Origin: Erigeron canadensis
Lineage: Eukaryota > Streptophyta > Magnoliopsida > Asterales > Asteraceae
Length of the DNA: 64,000 nt
Direction of reading: 5' to 3'
Assembly: GCF_010389155.1 (NCBI RefSeq)
Contig: NC_057764.1
Span: 10,044,001-10,108,000 of the forward strand
Part shown: in pieces, positions 12,541 through 23,162 of the stretch
How the letters are laid out: the number at the start of each line of letters is the position of its first letter
How positions within the stretch are numbered: position 1 is the first letter of the stretch
Notes under the pieces: generated by a model
Told to the model about the DNA's origin: nothing
Seen by the model: only the letters and a program-made list of their open reading frames with translations
Databases searched by the model: none
Program-made: the position numbers and the translations under genes

Positions 12541-12552
12541 TGGTATCAGAGC
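12541..12552 (+). other. GYP-2 primer-binding site
   Basis: TGGTATCAGAGC, complementary to the 3' end of plant initiator tRNA-Met, 6 bases after the LTR end. It primes minus-strand DNA synthesis. Confidence 0.93.
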
Positions 12553-13057
12553 CAAGTTATAGAGAATTTTTGCTATAACCTACGTTTTTTCAAAACGAGT
12601 CGAATATTTCATAAACAATTGAGTTGATCATAAAGTTTTCTTGTTTTACTTATGCATAGCCTGATCAACTATGCCTAATTAAAAATTTAATATGGAATGA
12701 TCGAAATGGTTGTTTAAGGAATATTCAAAATGAGTCTTTTGAAAATAAAGTTTTAAAACGATTCTTGGTGCAAAAGATACATAACCAAATCCAATGTTTG
12801 CATTACTTATTAGAACCCTTAGTTAATACCCCCATTTGGCTAGTATTACTTTGCCTATTTAGATATAATACACAAGAGCTATGCACAAGTTAAATTCTAG
12901 TCATTTCGTTGATTATATATGGTTATGCGAGTCGTGAGTGTTGAGTTGATCGTTAGTAGTTTTGGTATATGTCGGTTGTGAATGGTCATGTCGTTGCTCG
13001 GTCGTCAAGCTTGGGAGTCGTCATCTTATGTTTTATGTAACTTATGTAGGAAACGAT

Positions 13058-13708
13058 ATGTCACAAAGAAGCGGAGCATCAAGGACTCCCGGACACGCAG
13101 AAGACATTTATGCGTTTGTAGACATGGTCTGAGAAAGGCAAGAGAGAAAAGAAAGCGAGGAAACGGATCCCACAATGGACTCCCAACAGCCCTCACGACA
13201 AGAGGAGGAGTCCGAACCAATGGAGGACCCGTCAAACGGTGATGCTAGGAGCGTTGCCTCTAGCCAACCCGTACGCCGCTCGCCCTCACCTCCACCATCA
13301 CCACCAGCTCCTAGGGCTCCTCCACCAAGACAAAATGTGGCGATGAATGTAAGCGATGGGCGATTTCCAGCCCATGACCCACACTTCCACCCGCGCCTCC
13401 CTCGCCATCATCCTTTTCACTTCGGCCCAAGACATGGAGAAGACCTCCCACCTCCACCTCCTATGGGAATGACACGGGAGGAGAGAGATCGAGTGTGGGG
13501 CATTGCCAATGGCTTACGTGATGCAAGGTTTCGGGTGAGAACACAAGAGGTGATGATGGAAAGGGCGTTGGGAATAATGCGCCAAACGGGAGATGAAGCG
13601 AGGATGGCTATAGATGGAATACGCCGAATCAACGAAGTGATTTTCATGATGGGATGCGTTGTTGCAGCCCTTTGCTCCATTGTTGTGGCTCTTGTGCTTA
13701 GGAAATGA
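13058..13708 (+). pseudogene. GYP-2 leader ORF: Pro-rich protein with C-terminal membrane segment
   Basis: Between PBS and gag. From ATG 13058 the frame runs 216 codons with a single TGA at 13130-13132; from ATG 13175 it is open for 177 residues. Seen: an acidic/polar N-terminus, a proline-rich stretch with SPPPSPPAPRAPPP, a His/Pro-rich middle, a charged probably helical part (TREERDRVWGIANGLRDARF), and a hydrophobic C-terminus (VIFMMGCVVAALCSIVVALV) ending RK. This looks like a tail-anchored membrane protein. It does not resemble gag, pol or a known envelope. It could be an accessory protein, a captured host fragment or a chance long ORF; the last is less likely because it is far less damaged than the neighbouring pol. 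Confidence 0.6.
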
Positions 13709-14387
13709 CCCTAAGGATGTTTTATTCATAAACTTATTTGGTAGATCAATGTTTGTACTTTGTTATGATTTACATGGACTTGTTTGTGGTTATGTGACTA
13801 TGATCACATGTTTGTTGGCATATGGCAATTTTGTAAACTGATATTGGATTATTGGAATGAAAGCTTGATGCCTTTTCACTATAATATGATGTGTTAATCT
13901 CTATGTGTTATAGTTATGCTTGTTGCAAAGTGAAAGTTACAGCAGGAAATCAGTTCTGACCCCTTTTGGTATAACGGCCATATCTGGAGTTCTGTTTGAT
14001 CTTTTGATCTGATTCCAGTTGGAGGTAAAACCTAACTCATGGGGCTACATTTTATATTTTATGAGTTTTGCCCAGTTCGTCCATCTTGAGCCACATTTTC
14101 GTGCTCCAAGTTCGTACATAGATTCAGGAAAAATCTGTCTAACAGCCCAAAAACAAGATTGACATGTTTTAAGCTTACCCAACCATTTGTAATTCATAGT
14201 GATAAGTAGGTTGTGATTAAAGGAAGGAAAATAAATTTATAAATATATGTATACCTGTGCATAAAAACGAGGCCTTATTACACTAAGTAACTTAAATGAA
14301 CATGTGTGAGACCGAAAGTTGTGAGTCGGGTCTATGCCATATAATCCTATATACAAATGACTAAACTATGTTCTCCTATGTAGAGAC
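13709..14387 (+). other. GYP-2 leader between accessory ORF and gag
   Basis: Non-coding, about 680 bp. No recognisable structure beyond AT-rich sequence; probably the gag 5' untranslated leader. Confidence 0.5.
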
Positions 14388-15797
14388 ATGGCACCACGAA
14401 GGACCGGCGAAGAAACAAATGATGAGGCTAGGCGCCAGGAGGAAGAGGCCCGAAGGAGGACCGAGCTAGCCGACCTCATTTCTCAACAAATCAACTCCGT
14501 TATGCCAGCCATTGCTACTCAAATTGCGGAGAGTGTGACCGCCACACTTAACACGGACCGAAGACAAGATGGAGGAGATAATGTGAATGATCAAAATGCT
14601 TACAAGACTTACACTTCGTGCAACCCCAAGGAATTCTATGGGACGGAAGGTCCAGTTGGTTTGCTCACATGGTTCCAAAACATGGAGGCCATCTTGAACA
14701 TCATTGATTGTGCACCGGCCGACCGTGTCAAGTTTGCTGCTAGCAAGCTCCAAGGAAGGGCACTCGCTTGGTGGAACCTCCAAGTCACTACGAGGGGTCA
14801 AGTCGTAATGAATGACTTGACTTGGGAGCAGCTCAAAGAAGAGATGAAGCGGGAGTATTGTCCTAGGCCAGCCGTGCAAAAGTTGGAGATAGAATTCTGG
14901 AATCATGCTATGAAAGGAATGGAGTTGGAGACATATGCAATTCGTTTCCACGAGTTGTGTGTGCTAGTGCCTGACATGGTGAACACTGAGGCCAAGAAGG
15001 TTGAGAGGTTTATTTATGGATTGGTACCGGAAGTAAGATTGATGGTCACGGCAGCAAACCCCACTACACTTGAAGAAGCGATAAGTTTGTCAACAAGATT
15101 GGTTAATGACTTGGATAGGACAGGGAAATACTCGCGAGGCGTGTCAAGTTCAAGGCAAGGAGGAGGAAGCCGATTCGGTGATCGTAAGGGGAATGGGCCG
15201 GATAAGAGGAAAAAGATTGTAAGGAACTATGGTGTTGCCGAAGTTAACCTCAACCCGAACCGTGGGCAGCCTACAAAGTGCAATCGTTGTTGATACAACC
15301 ACCTTGGTGAGTGTAGGCGTTGCACGATTTGTAGCCGATTGGGACACCTTGCTGCCACTTGCCGCAATGGAGCAAGAGTTGGAGGAAACCCAGGAGTATG
15401 TCATGAATGTGGAGGTACCGATCATTGGAGGAACGCTTGCCCTAGTTTGGGACGAGCTCAAGGAGGTCGTGGAAACATGAACAATAACCGTGGGAATTTT
15501 CGAAATGTTGGCAACCGTGGGAATCAAGCAAATAAAGAAAACAATAGGAACCAAGTGAACCGAGGTAATGGAGGAAATCGAGCAAACAATGGGAATCAAG
15601 GTAACAACATGAATCGAGGAAATCAAGGAGGTCAAGCAAGAGGACGAGTGTACGCAATGGGCGTGAATGAGGCAAGGGATGACCCTAATGTCATCGTAGG
15701 TACGTTTCCATTAAATAATGTTTATGCCTCTATGTTGTTTGATTCTGGAGCCGAAAGAAGTTTTATTTCTTTTGAATTTATGGAAGTTTTGATGTGA
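14388..15797 (+). pseudogene. GYP-2 gag and N-terminal protease pseudogene
   Basis: Starts ATGGCACCACGAAGG. The gag core has FYGTEGPVGLLTWFQNMEAI, KFAASKLQGRALAWWN and a VERFIYGL motif, typical of Retrotrans_gag. After residue 301 a TGA (15291-15293) falls inside the first zinc knuckle. The same frame then continues through two canonical CCHC knuckles (CTICSRLGHLAATC, CHECGGTDHWRNAC) and a long Asn/Gly-rich linker. The protease starts at about 15720 with LFDSGAERSF, the catalytic Asp motif, but soon stops (15795-15797). Sequence between this motif and the usual IVGMDWL end is missing, consistent with a deletion near 15785. Gag would form particles and bind RNA. Confidence 0.92.
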
Positions 15798-18700
15798 TAG
15801 TAGGAATGGATTGGTTGTCTAAAATGCATACTGAAATATTTTGCCATGAAAAGGTCATTAAAATTCCCTTAGATAATGATGAAGTGCTTATAATACAAGG
15901 CCATAGGGCGGGAGTCCAACCCAAGATAGTGTCATCTATGAAAGTAAGGAAATATTTACGTAAAGAATATCACACATACTTGGCACAAGTAGTGGATAAG
16001 CAAGTAAAAAGTAAGGACCCTCATAAGGTCATGGTGGTTAGGGACTTTCTAGATGTGTTCCCTGACGAACTACCTGGACTTCCATCAACGAGGCAGGTGG
16101 GGTTTACCATTGATTTACTTCCTGGGGCAGCCCCCGTAGCTAAAGCACCGCACAGGTTAGCGCCCTCCGAAATGCGAAAACTTTCTGATCAATTGCAAGA
16201 ATTGCTTGATAAAGGTTTAATCCCTAGTTCTTCGCCTTGGGGTGCTCCAATTCTTTTTGTCAAGAAGAAGGATGGATCTTTGAGGATGTGCATAGATTAT
16301 AGGGAGTAGAATAAATTGACGATCAGGAATAGATATCCACTGCCACGAATAGACGATTTGTTCGATCAACTTCAAGGAGCGTCGCATTTCTTGAAAATTG
16401 ATCTTAGATCCGGCTATCATCAATTGAGGGTACGAAAAGAAGATGTACCTAAAACGGCTTTTAGAACTCGCTATGGGCATTACGAGTTTCTGGTGACGCC
16501 ATTTGGTCTCACAAATGCGCCTGCTGTTTTCATGGATTTAATGTATCGAATTTGTAGGCCATACCTGGACAAATTCATGATAGTATTCATTGATGACATT
16601 CTGATATACTCTAGAAGTAAGGATGAACATGAGAAACATTTGAGAATAATCTTGCAGTTCCTTTGAGATGAAAAGCTATACGCTAAGTTTTCTAAGTGTG
16701 AATTTTGGCTCCGACAAGTCCAATTTCTGGGACACATCGTGAACAAAGAAGGAATCCATGTAGATCCGGCTAAGATAGAAGCGATCAAGAAATGGGAGAC
16801 GCCCAAGACACCTACGGAAGTGCGTAGCTTTCTAGGTTTAGCGGGCTATTATAGGAGGTTCATCCAAGGATTCTCTAAAATTGCGGTGCCTTTGACCCAA
16901 TTGACCCAAAAGTCGAGAGAATTCAAATGTGGTGAAGAACAAGAGCAAGCGTTTCAGACGCTTAAGACCATGTTGTGTGAAGCACCAATACTAGCCTTGC
17001 CGGATGGAATGGAAGGATTTGTAGTATATTGTGATGCGTCGAATAAAGGACTTGGGTGTGTGCTTATGCAAAGAGATAAGGTCATTGCGTACGCGTCTAG
17101 GCAATTGAAGCCACATGAGAAGAATTATTCAACACACAATTTGGAGTTGGGAGCCGTGGTATTTGCCTTGAAGATATTGCGACATTATCTCTATGGCACT
17201 AAATGCACCATATTCACCGGCTATAAGAGCTTGCAACACATCTTTGATCAAAAGATGTTGAACATGAGGCAAAAGAGATGGATGGAGTTGCTAAATGACT
17301 ATGAGTGTGAAATAAAGTATCATCTGGGGAAGGCAAACGTCGTTGTCGATGCACTTAGTAGGGAGGTGAATACTAAGGTGCCAAGGGCAAGAATTAGCCA
17401 CTTACAAGTAAGAATGTCTCTAAGAGATCGTTTCTTAGAAGACCAAGCAAAGGCCTTTGAAGGGAAGAACATTAAGGATCAAGCATTGTTTGGTATGGAA
17501 ATGAGGTTTGATAAGGATGATGAAGGTATCTTATACTTTAAGGGAAGAGCTTGGGTACCGAAAGTGAATGGTTTAAGAGATTTACTTATGAATGAGTCTC
17601 ATAATACTAAGTATTCAATTCATCCGGGCGCAGATAAGATGTATCAAGGCCTAAGAAGGGATTTTTGGTGGCCTGGAATGAAAGGAGATGTAGCTCGATA
17701 TGTGAGCCGATGCATGACTTGTGCGATGGTCAAAGCTGAGCACCAAAAGCCATCTGGTCTTTTAAAGCAGCTAGAGATTCCCGAATGGAAGTGGGAGCAA
17801 ATAGCAATGGACCTAGTGATGAAATTGCCTTGAACAAAGAAAGGTCATGATGCTATATGGGTGATTGTTGATCGTCTTACGAAATTAGCCCATTTTATTC
17901 CCATCATAGAAGATTGGAACACCGAGCGTCTAGCTCGCTTGTACGTTGAGAAGATTGTAACATTACATGGTGTGCCTTTGTCCATAATATCCGATCGGGA
18001 TGGTAGATTTGCCTCACGTTTTTTAGGGTCATGTGCAAGAGGCAATGGGCACAACATTAGCACTAAGCATGGGTTACCACCCTCAAACGGATGGACAAAG
18101 TGAGCGAACGATACAAACGTTGGAGGATATGTTAAGAACTTGTGCATTAGAATTTAGTGGAAGTTGGGATGAACACTTGCCATATGCTGAATTTAATTAC
18201 AATAATAGCTATCACTCTAGCATACAATGTGCACCATTTGAAGCTTTATATGGACGCAAGTGTAGATCTCCCATGTGTTGGATAGAGATGGGTGAAAAAA
18301 GTCTAGCTACCTTCGATTTTGTCCAAGAAACAACTGACAAGGTAGCTATCATTAAAGAAAAGCTCAAAGCCGCGAAAGATCGGCAAAAGAGTTATGCGGA
18401 TCAAAGAAGAAAGCCATTAGAATTTGAAGTTGGCGACAAAGTGCTCTTAAAGGTTTCGCCATGGAAAGGAACCGTGAGGTTCGGCAAAAGAGGAAAGTTG
18501 AGCCCCCGATACATTGGGCCTTTTGAAATTGTGGCTAGAATAGGCCCCGTAGCCTAGAAGTTGAAGTTACCGCAAGAATTAGGAGATGTTTATGACACTT
18601 TCTATGTATCAAATTTGAAGAAATGCGTGGCGGATGATTCAAAAGTAGTTCCACTCGAGGAACTACGAGTGGAAGATAAGCTCCAATTCCCTGAGGAGCC

Positions 18701-18896
18701 CATAGAAGTTCTCGACCGTGATGAAAAGCGCCTTAAGAGAAGCAAGATCCCTATTGTTAAAGTTAGATGGGATACGAAACGCGGACCCGAATTTACGTGG
18801 GAACACGAGGGCTTCATACGTGAGAAATATCTGCACTTACTCCCCGAGCAAACTCAAATTCCGAGATGGAATTCTTCTAAGGGGGTAAGGATGTAA
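15798..18896 (+). pseudogene. GYP-2 pol pseudogene: RT, RNase H, integrase
   Basis: Begins within the protease tail (IVGMDWL). [47 protein letters not shown] and catalytic FIDDILIYS are intact. RNase [28 protein letters not shown]; the usual TDHKSL motif reads TGYKSL, losing an active-site Asp. Integrase: HPGADKMY and CMTC zinc binding, then SDRDGRF and [12 protein letters not shown], and a C-terminal [13 protein letters not shown]. Stops at 16307, 16664, 17831 and 18555, and a frameshift in a T run near 18020. The final stop codon lies inside the 3' LTR start (ATG TAA). Not functional. Confidence 0.95.
18875..18891 (+). other. GYP-2 polypurine tract
   Basis: AAGGGGGTAAGGA directly before the 3' LTR start TGTAACAACC. 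It primes plus-strand DNA synthesis. Confidence 0.85.
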
Positions 18897-19651
18897 CAAC
18901 CCTACTCAAATATCCGCACTTACTCCCCGAGCAAACTCTAATAATCCACTAACATTACAAATTTATAAAAATTAATACTCTTACAAAATATATACATACA
19001 CCTAACTTATACAAATATCCTTACACTTTTTATAAAAAAAAAAAGAAAAGGAAGAAACTCCTTCATTACCCTCTTTTGGCGTCCCCCCTTCACACACATA
19101 CACTCCACATTTTGAATATTTACTTCTTCCAACTCACTCTAGAAACTCACACAAAACACACTTCTCACACTTTACACATACTAGCTATTATTCTCTCTCA
19201 AAGAAACTCTTCTCCTCTCCTCTTTTCTTCATCATTTCGGCTGGAAAAAGGGGCAAAAAGGCAAGCAAAACTCATCTAAACACTTGTTAATAATAAGGGT
19301 TTATGTTAGATTAAGCAAGGGTTATTGTAAGCATAGTTTAAGGGTTGTATTAAGGCTTGAATAAGGGTTGTTGGAGGCTTCATAGGTCACGAATTTTCTG
19401 CACTTTTTTATCAACAAAAACGTGGTCATCAAGGGTATATATCTTCATCTCTTTACTAGATTAATCTTGTTCTTGTTTATATTAAAAAGGTTTTATCAAA
19501 AGATTATGTTTTCTCTATGTTTTCTTTTGAATATACACTTGATGAGGGCAAAGTTGATAGGATCTTTCTTTCCATGCTTATGCATGTTGAATCCATGAAG
19601 AAAGATCCAAGGATTCAACTAGTTTAAGACCCAAAAGTGTAGATATAAATT
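18892..19651 (+). repeat. GYP-2 3' LTR, rearranged and truncated
   Basis: Starts TGTAACAACCCTACT like the 5' LTR. At 18908-18938 it carries a 31-base stretch copied (one mismatch) from the pol end at 18825-18855, in place of about 475 bp present in the 5' LTR (8350-8824). From 18940 it matches the 5' LTR to base 19651, where it breaks into COP-A sequence. It also has a 13 bp insertion relative to the 5' LTR near 19138. Confidence 0.88.
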
Positions 19652-19864
19652 GGCCGTGCTTGTTTGAATGCTATTAAACATGTTACTTTTAATTCAAATG
19701 TGAATGTGTGTACTTTTTATATGAATGTGCTTATTGATGGTGTGCTTGTTAATGCTCATATTGATTCTAAAGCATGTTTGTATGCATATCCTAAGTTATA
19801 CCCCCTGCCTGTGTTAACTAACCACAATGGACCCGTCTTTAAGTGGGTACCTAAAGTCGGTTAA
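19652..19864 (+). pseudogene. COP-A gag C-terminal fragment
   Basis: The translated stretch matches the gag end of the complete copy (47708 to about 47910): shared KACLYAYPKLY, LPVLTNH, GPVFKWVPKVG. It ends at a TAA (19862-19864) directly before the protease region, as in the other copy. No zinc knuckle is retained. Confidence 0.85.
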
Positions 19865-22800
19865 AATTTTTGATTGTAGGAAATAACCATCTGTGTATGG
19901 ATACTCGATTTCGGGTGTTCAAAACACATGACTGGCAATAAATTATTGCTCAAGAATTTTGTTGAAAGGTTCATGGGAACTGTTCGTTTCTGAAACAACA
20001 ATTTTGCTCCAATTCTAGGTTATGGAGATATTGAAAGAAACGAGATTGTCATTAAGAAAGTCCATTATGTTGAAGGTCGTGAAGATAATCTTTTCACAGT
20101 TAATCTTGATGATAACCAACCAACTGATAATATCTGTCTTGTTTCAAAAGCTACTTCGAAAAATTCTTGGTTGTGGCATAGAAGGCTTTCTCACTTGAAT
20201 TATCAAACCATCAATGCTTTAGTCAACAAGCAACTTGTTGAAGGCCTACCTGACTACAAGTATGAAAGTGAGCATGTCTGTCCTTCTTGTGCAGTTGGGA
20301 AGATCAAAAGAACTTCTCATAAACCAAAGAAAATTCCACACACTTTGGCACCTCTTCATTTGCTTCACATGGATCTTTGTGGGCCTATGAAAGTACAAAG
20401 CAGAATTGGGAAGAGATATATTCTGGTTATCGTTGATGATTATTCAAGATACACTTTGGTCAAGTTTCTTGCTTCAAAAGATGAAACAACTCAAATTTTG
20501 ATCGATTTCATCACTTCTACTCAAGTGAATCTTCAACTTCCAGTCCGCTATATCCGTTCGGATAACGGTACTGAGTTCAAAAATGCCATCTTCGATGAAT
20601 TTTGCAAAACAAAAGGCATTACTCACCAATTCTCTGCTGCTCGTACCCCGCAACAAAATGGTGTCGTTGAAAGGAGAAACCGTACGCTGGTGGAAGCAGC
20701 AAGGACAATGCTTGCTTATTCCAAGTTACCATCAAATATGTGGGCTGAAGCTGTTGACACTACTTGTCACACTCAAAATCGGTCCATCATCAATCAGCGT
20801 CATGAGAAGACTCCTTATGAGGTTATTAACAAACGCAAACCCAACATCAATTACTTCCATATTTTTGGGTGTGTCTGTTATACTTTGAATGATCGGGAAA
20901 ATGTTGGAAAGTTTGAAAAGAAAGGTGACGAAGGTTACTTTGTTGGTTACTCAAAGACATCGATTGCATATCACATCTTTAATCGTCGAACAAACACGAT
21001 TCAAGAAACCATGAATGTTTGGTTTGACGAGATGTCTGGCATGATATTTGAACAAGAAAGTTTGCTACCAACAATTAGTGATCCAAGTACTTCAAGAGCT
21101 TCCTCAAAGATGTCTACCTTAGCTTCAAAGTTCAAGAAATATCCAACTCCAACAAGTGAAGAGCTAGATATTCTTTTCGAAGAATTCTACAATTCAAAAG
21201 CGATTCAAGAAAAGGAACCTCAAGTCATCAATGAACCAATTCCGAACAACAATCGTGAATCATCTTCAACAATCTGCAGAGCAAGAAGAATCATCTCCAA
21301 GTGATATTTATTCTCAAAAGAATGTTCAAGAACAACCTTCTCAAATCACCCAAACAACAAATCCATCAAATACTCCAAATGTGTATGTACCACTGGATTT
21401 TGATCATCCAAATTTTGAGGAAAGAGTTCTTCCGAGCTATGATTCCATTTCTCAACAGAACTCTGGATTTAATGATGATAATGTTGACATTCATCAACAA
21501 GATCCTCTTCCTCATGACAACAAGTGGTCGCGTATGCGCAAAGATCATCCTACAGAACAGATAATCGGAGATCCACAAGCTGGTGTTTCTACCCGTACTA
21601 CAGTCAATGAGTGTCTTGTTGCACTTTCACTAAGTAAAATTGAACCCAAAACAGTCTCTGAAGCTCTTTGTGATCCAGAGTGGGTTAAAGCAATGCAAGA
21701 TGAATTAGCTCAGTTTGAGAGACTAAAGGTATGGAGATTGGTTCCAAATCCAAGGAAAGAAGAACCAATTCGCACCAAGTGGATTTTCAAGAAGAAGAAG
21801 GATGAAAATGAAGTTGTAGTAAGGAACAAAGCTAGATTGGTTGCAAAGGGTTACTGCCAACAACCTGGTGTGGATTTTGACGAAACTTTCGCTCCTGTTG
21901 CAAGAATGGAGGCTATTCGTATATTCTTAGCTTATGCCGCATTCAAAAACTTCACAGTGTTTCAAATGGATGTGAAGACAGCGTTCTTGAATGGAGAACT
22001 CAAAGAAGAAGTTTACGTGGAGCAACCTGAAGGTTTTGTTGATTCTAAGAAGCCAAACCATGTCTACAAGTTAGACAAGGCTCTCTATGGTTTAAAACAG
22101 GCACCCCGAGCATGGTATGATTCCTTAACTACTTTCTTACTCAAAGGAGGCTTTACCAATGGCACTATTGACCCTACCCTGTTTATTCGTAAGCAAGGTA
22201 AGCATGTTTTACTTGTCCAAATATATGTTGATGACATTATTTTTGGGTCAACCGGTCAAACTTTTTACTGAAACTTTTCATCTCTAATGGTCAATCATTT
22301 TGAAATGAGCATGATTAGGGAAATGAATTACTTTCTGGGTCTACAAATCAAACAATTATCAACTGGTATTTTTATATCACAAGGTAAGTACATAAAGGAT
22401 ATGTTTAAAAAGTTTGATATGACTACATGTTATTCAATTTCAACCCCAATGGCTGCTCGTACAAACATTAATGCTGATAAAAATGGGAAACCATTTGACC
22501 AAAAGAGGTATAGAAGCATGATTGGTTCGTTATTGTATCTTACAGCATCTCGCCCAGATATAATGTTTGCAACATGTATGTGTGCTAGGTATCAAGCCGC
22601 TCCGACTGATTTACATTACCAAGCTGTGAAACGAATTTTTCGTTATCTGAAGGGTACACCCAATCTTGGTCTCTGGTATCCAAGGGATACTGGATTCAAT
22701 TTAACTGCCTATTCAGATGCAGATCATGCAGGTTGTAAGCTTGATCGCAAGAGCACATCTGGTACTTTACAATTCTTAGGGGATAAGATTAAAAGTTGGT

Positions 22801-23162
22801 CATCCAAGAAGCAAAATTGTGTATCACTGTCAACAGCGGAAGCTGAATATGTGGCTGCTGCTAGTTGCTGTGCTCAAGTGTTATGGATGAAGACACAGCT
22901 TACCGACTATGGTCTGAAATATGATCGTGTCCCTATCTATTGTGATTCACAAAGTGCCATTGCAATTGCTGTCAACTTAGTCAACCACTCACGCTCAAAG
23001 CACATTGATGTGAGATATCATTTTCTCAAAGATCATGTTGAGAAAGGTGACATCGAACTCTACTTCGTGGGAACTGACTAGCAACTCGCTGATTTGTTCA
23101 CAAAACCACTGGACGAAAAGAGGTTTAATTTTAAACTTGGTATGCTAAATCCTGATCCTTGA
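19865..23162 (+). pseudogene. COP-A pol pseudogene: PR, integrase, RT, RNase H
   Basis: Protease active site reads D-F-G at 19907-19915 where the other copy has D-S-G. Part of the pre-integrase region before REDNLFTVNL is deleted. Integrase zinc region (HRRLSHLN, CPSCAVGK) and DDE motifs (HMDLCGP, SDNGTEF, QQNGVVERRNRTL) are intact. A frameshift near 21295 precedes [34 protein letters not shown]. RNase H has [28 protein letters not shown] and ends LGMLNPDP. Stops occur near 19880-19995 (several), 22269 (TGA) and 23079 (TAG). The order PR-IN-RT-RH is diagnostic of Ty1/copia. Confidence 0.95.

Larger units (their letters stand above)
8335..19651 (+). mobile_element. GYP-2: Ty3/gypsy element with long LTR and leader ORF
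   Basis: Plus-strand element with a 5' LTR 8335-12534, PBS 12541-12552, leader ORF 13058-13708, gag-pol 14388-18896, PPT 18875-18891 and a partial 3' LTR 18892-19651. The partial 3' LTR matches 8825-9519 closely (a dozen or so substitutions in about 690 aligned bases by eye, plus a few indels), so insertion is geologically recent. The rest of the 3' LTR and the right target duplication are lost at the 19651/19652 junction. Confidence 0.9.

Noticed and set aside
14466..14951. 161-residue minus ORF opposite gag
   Set aside because: Antisense shadow of a clear gag coding region; no recognisable domain.
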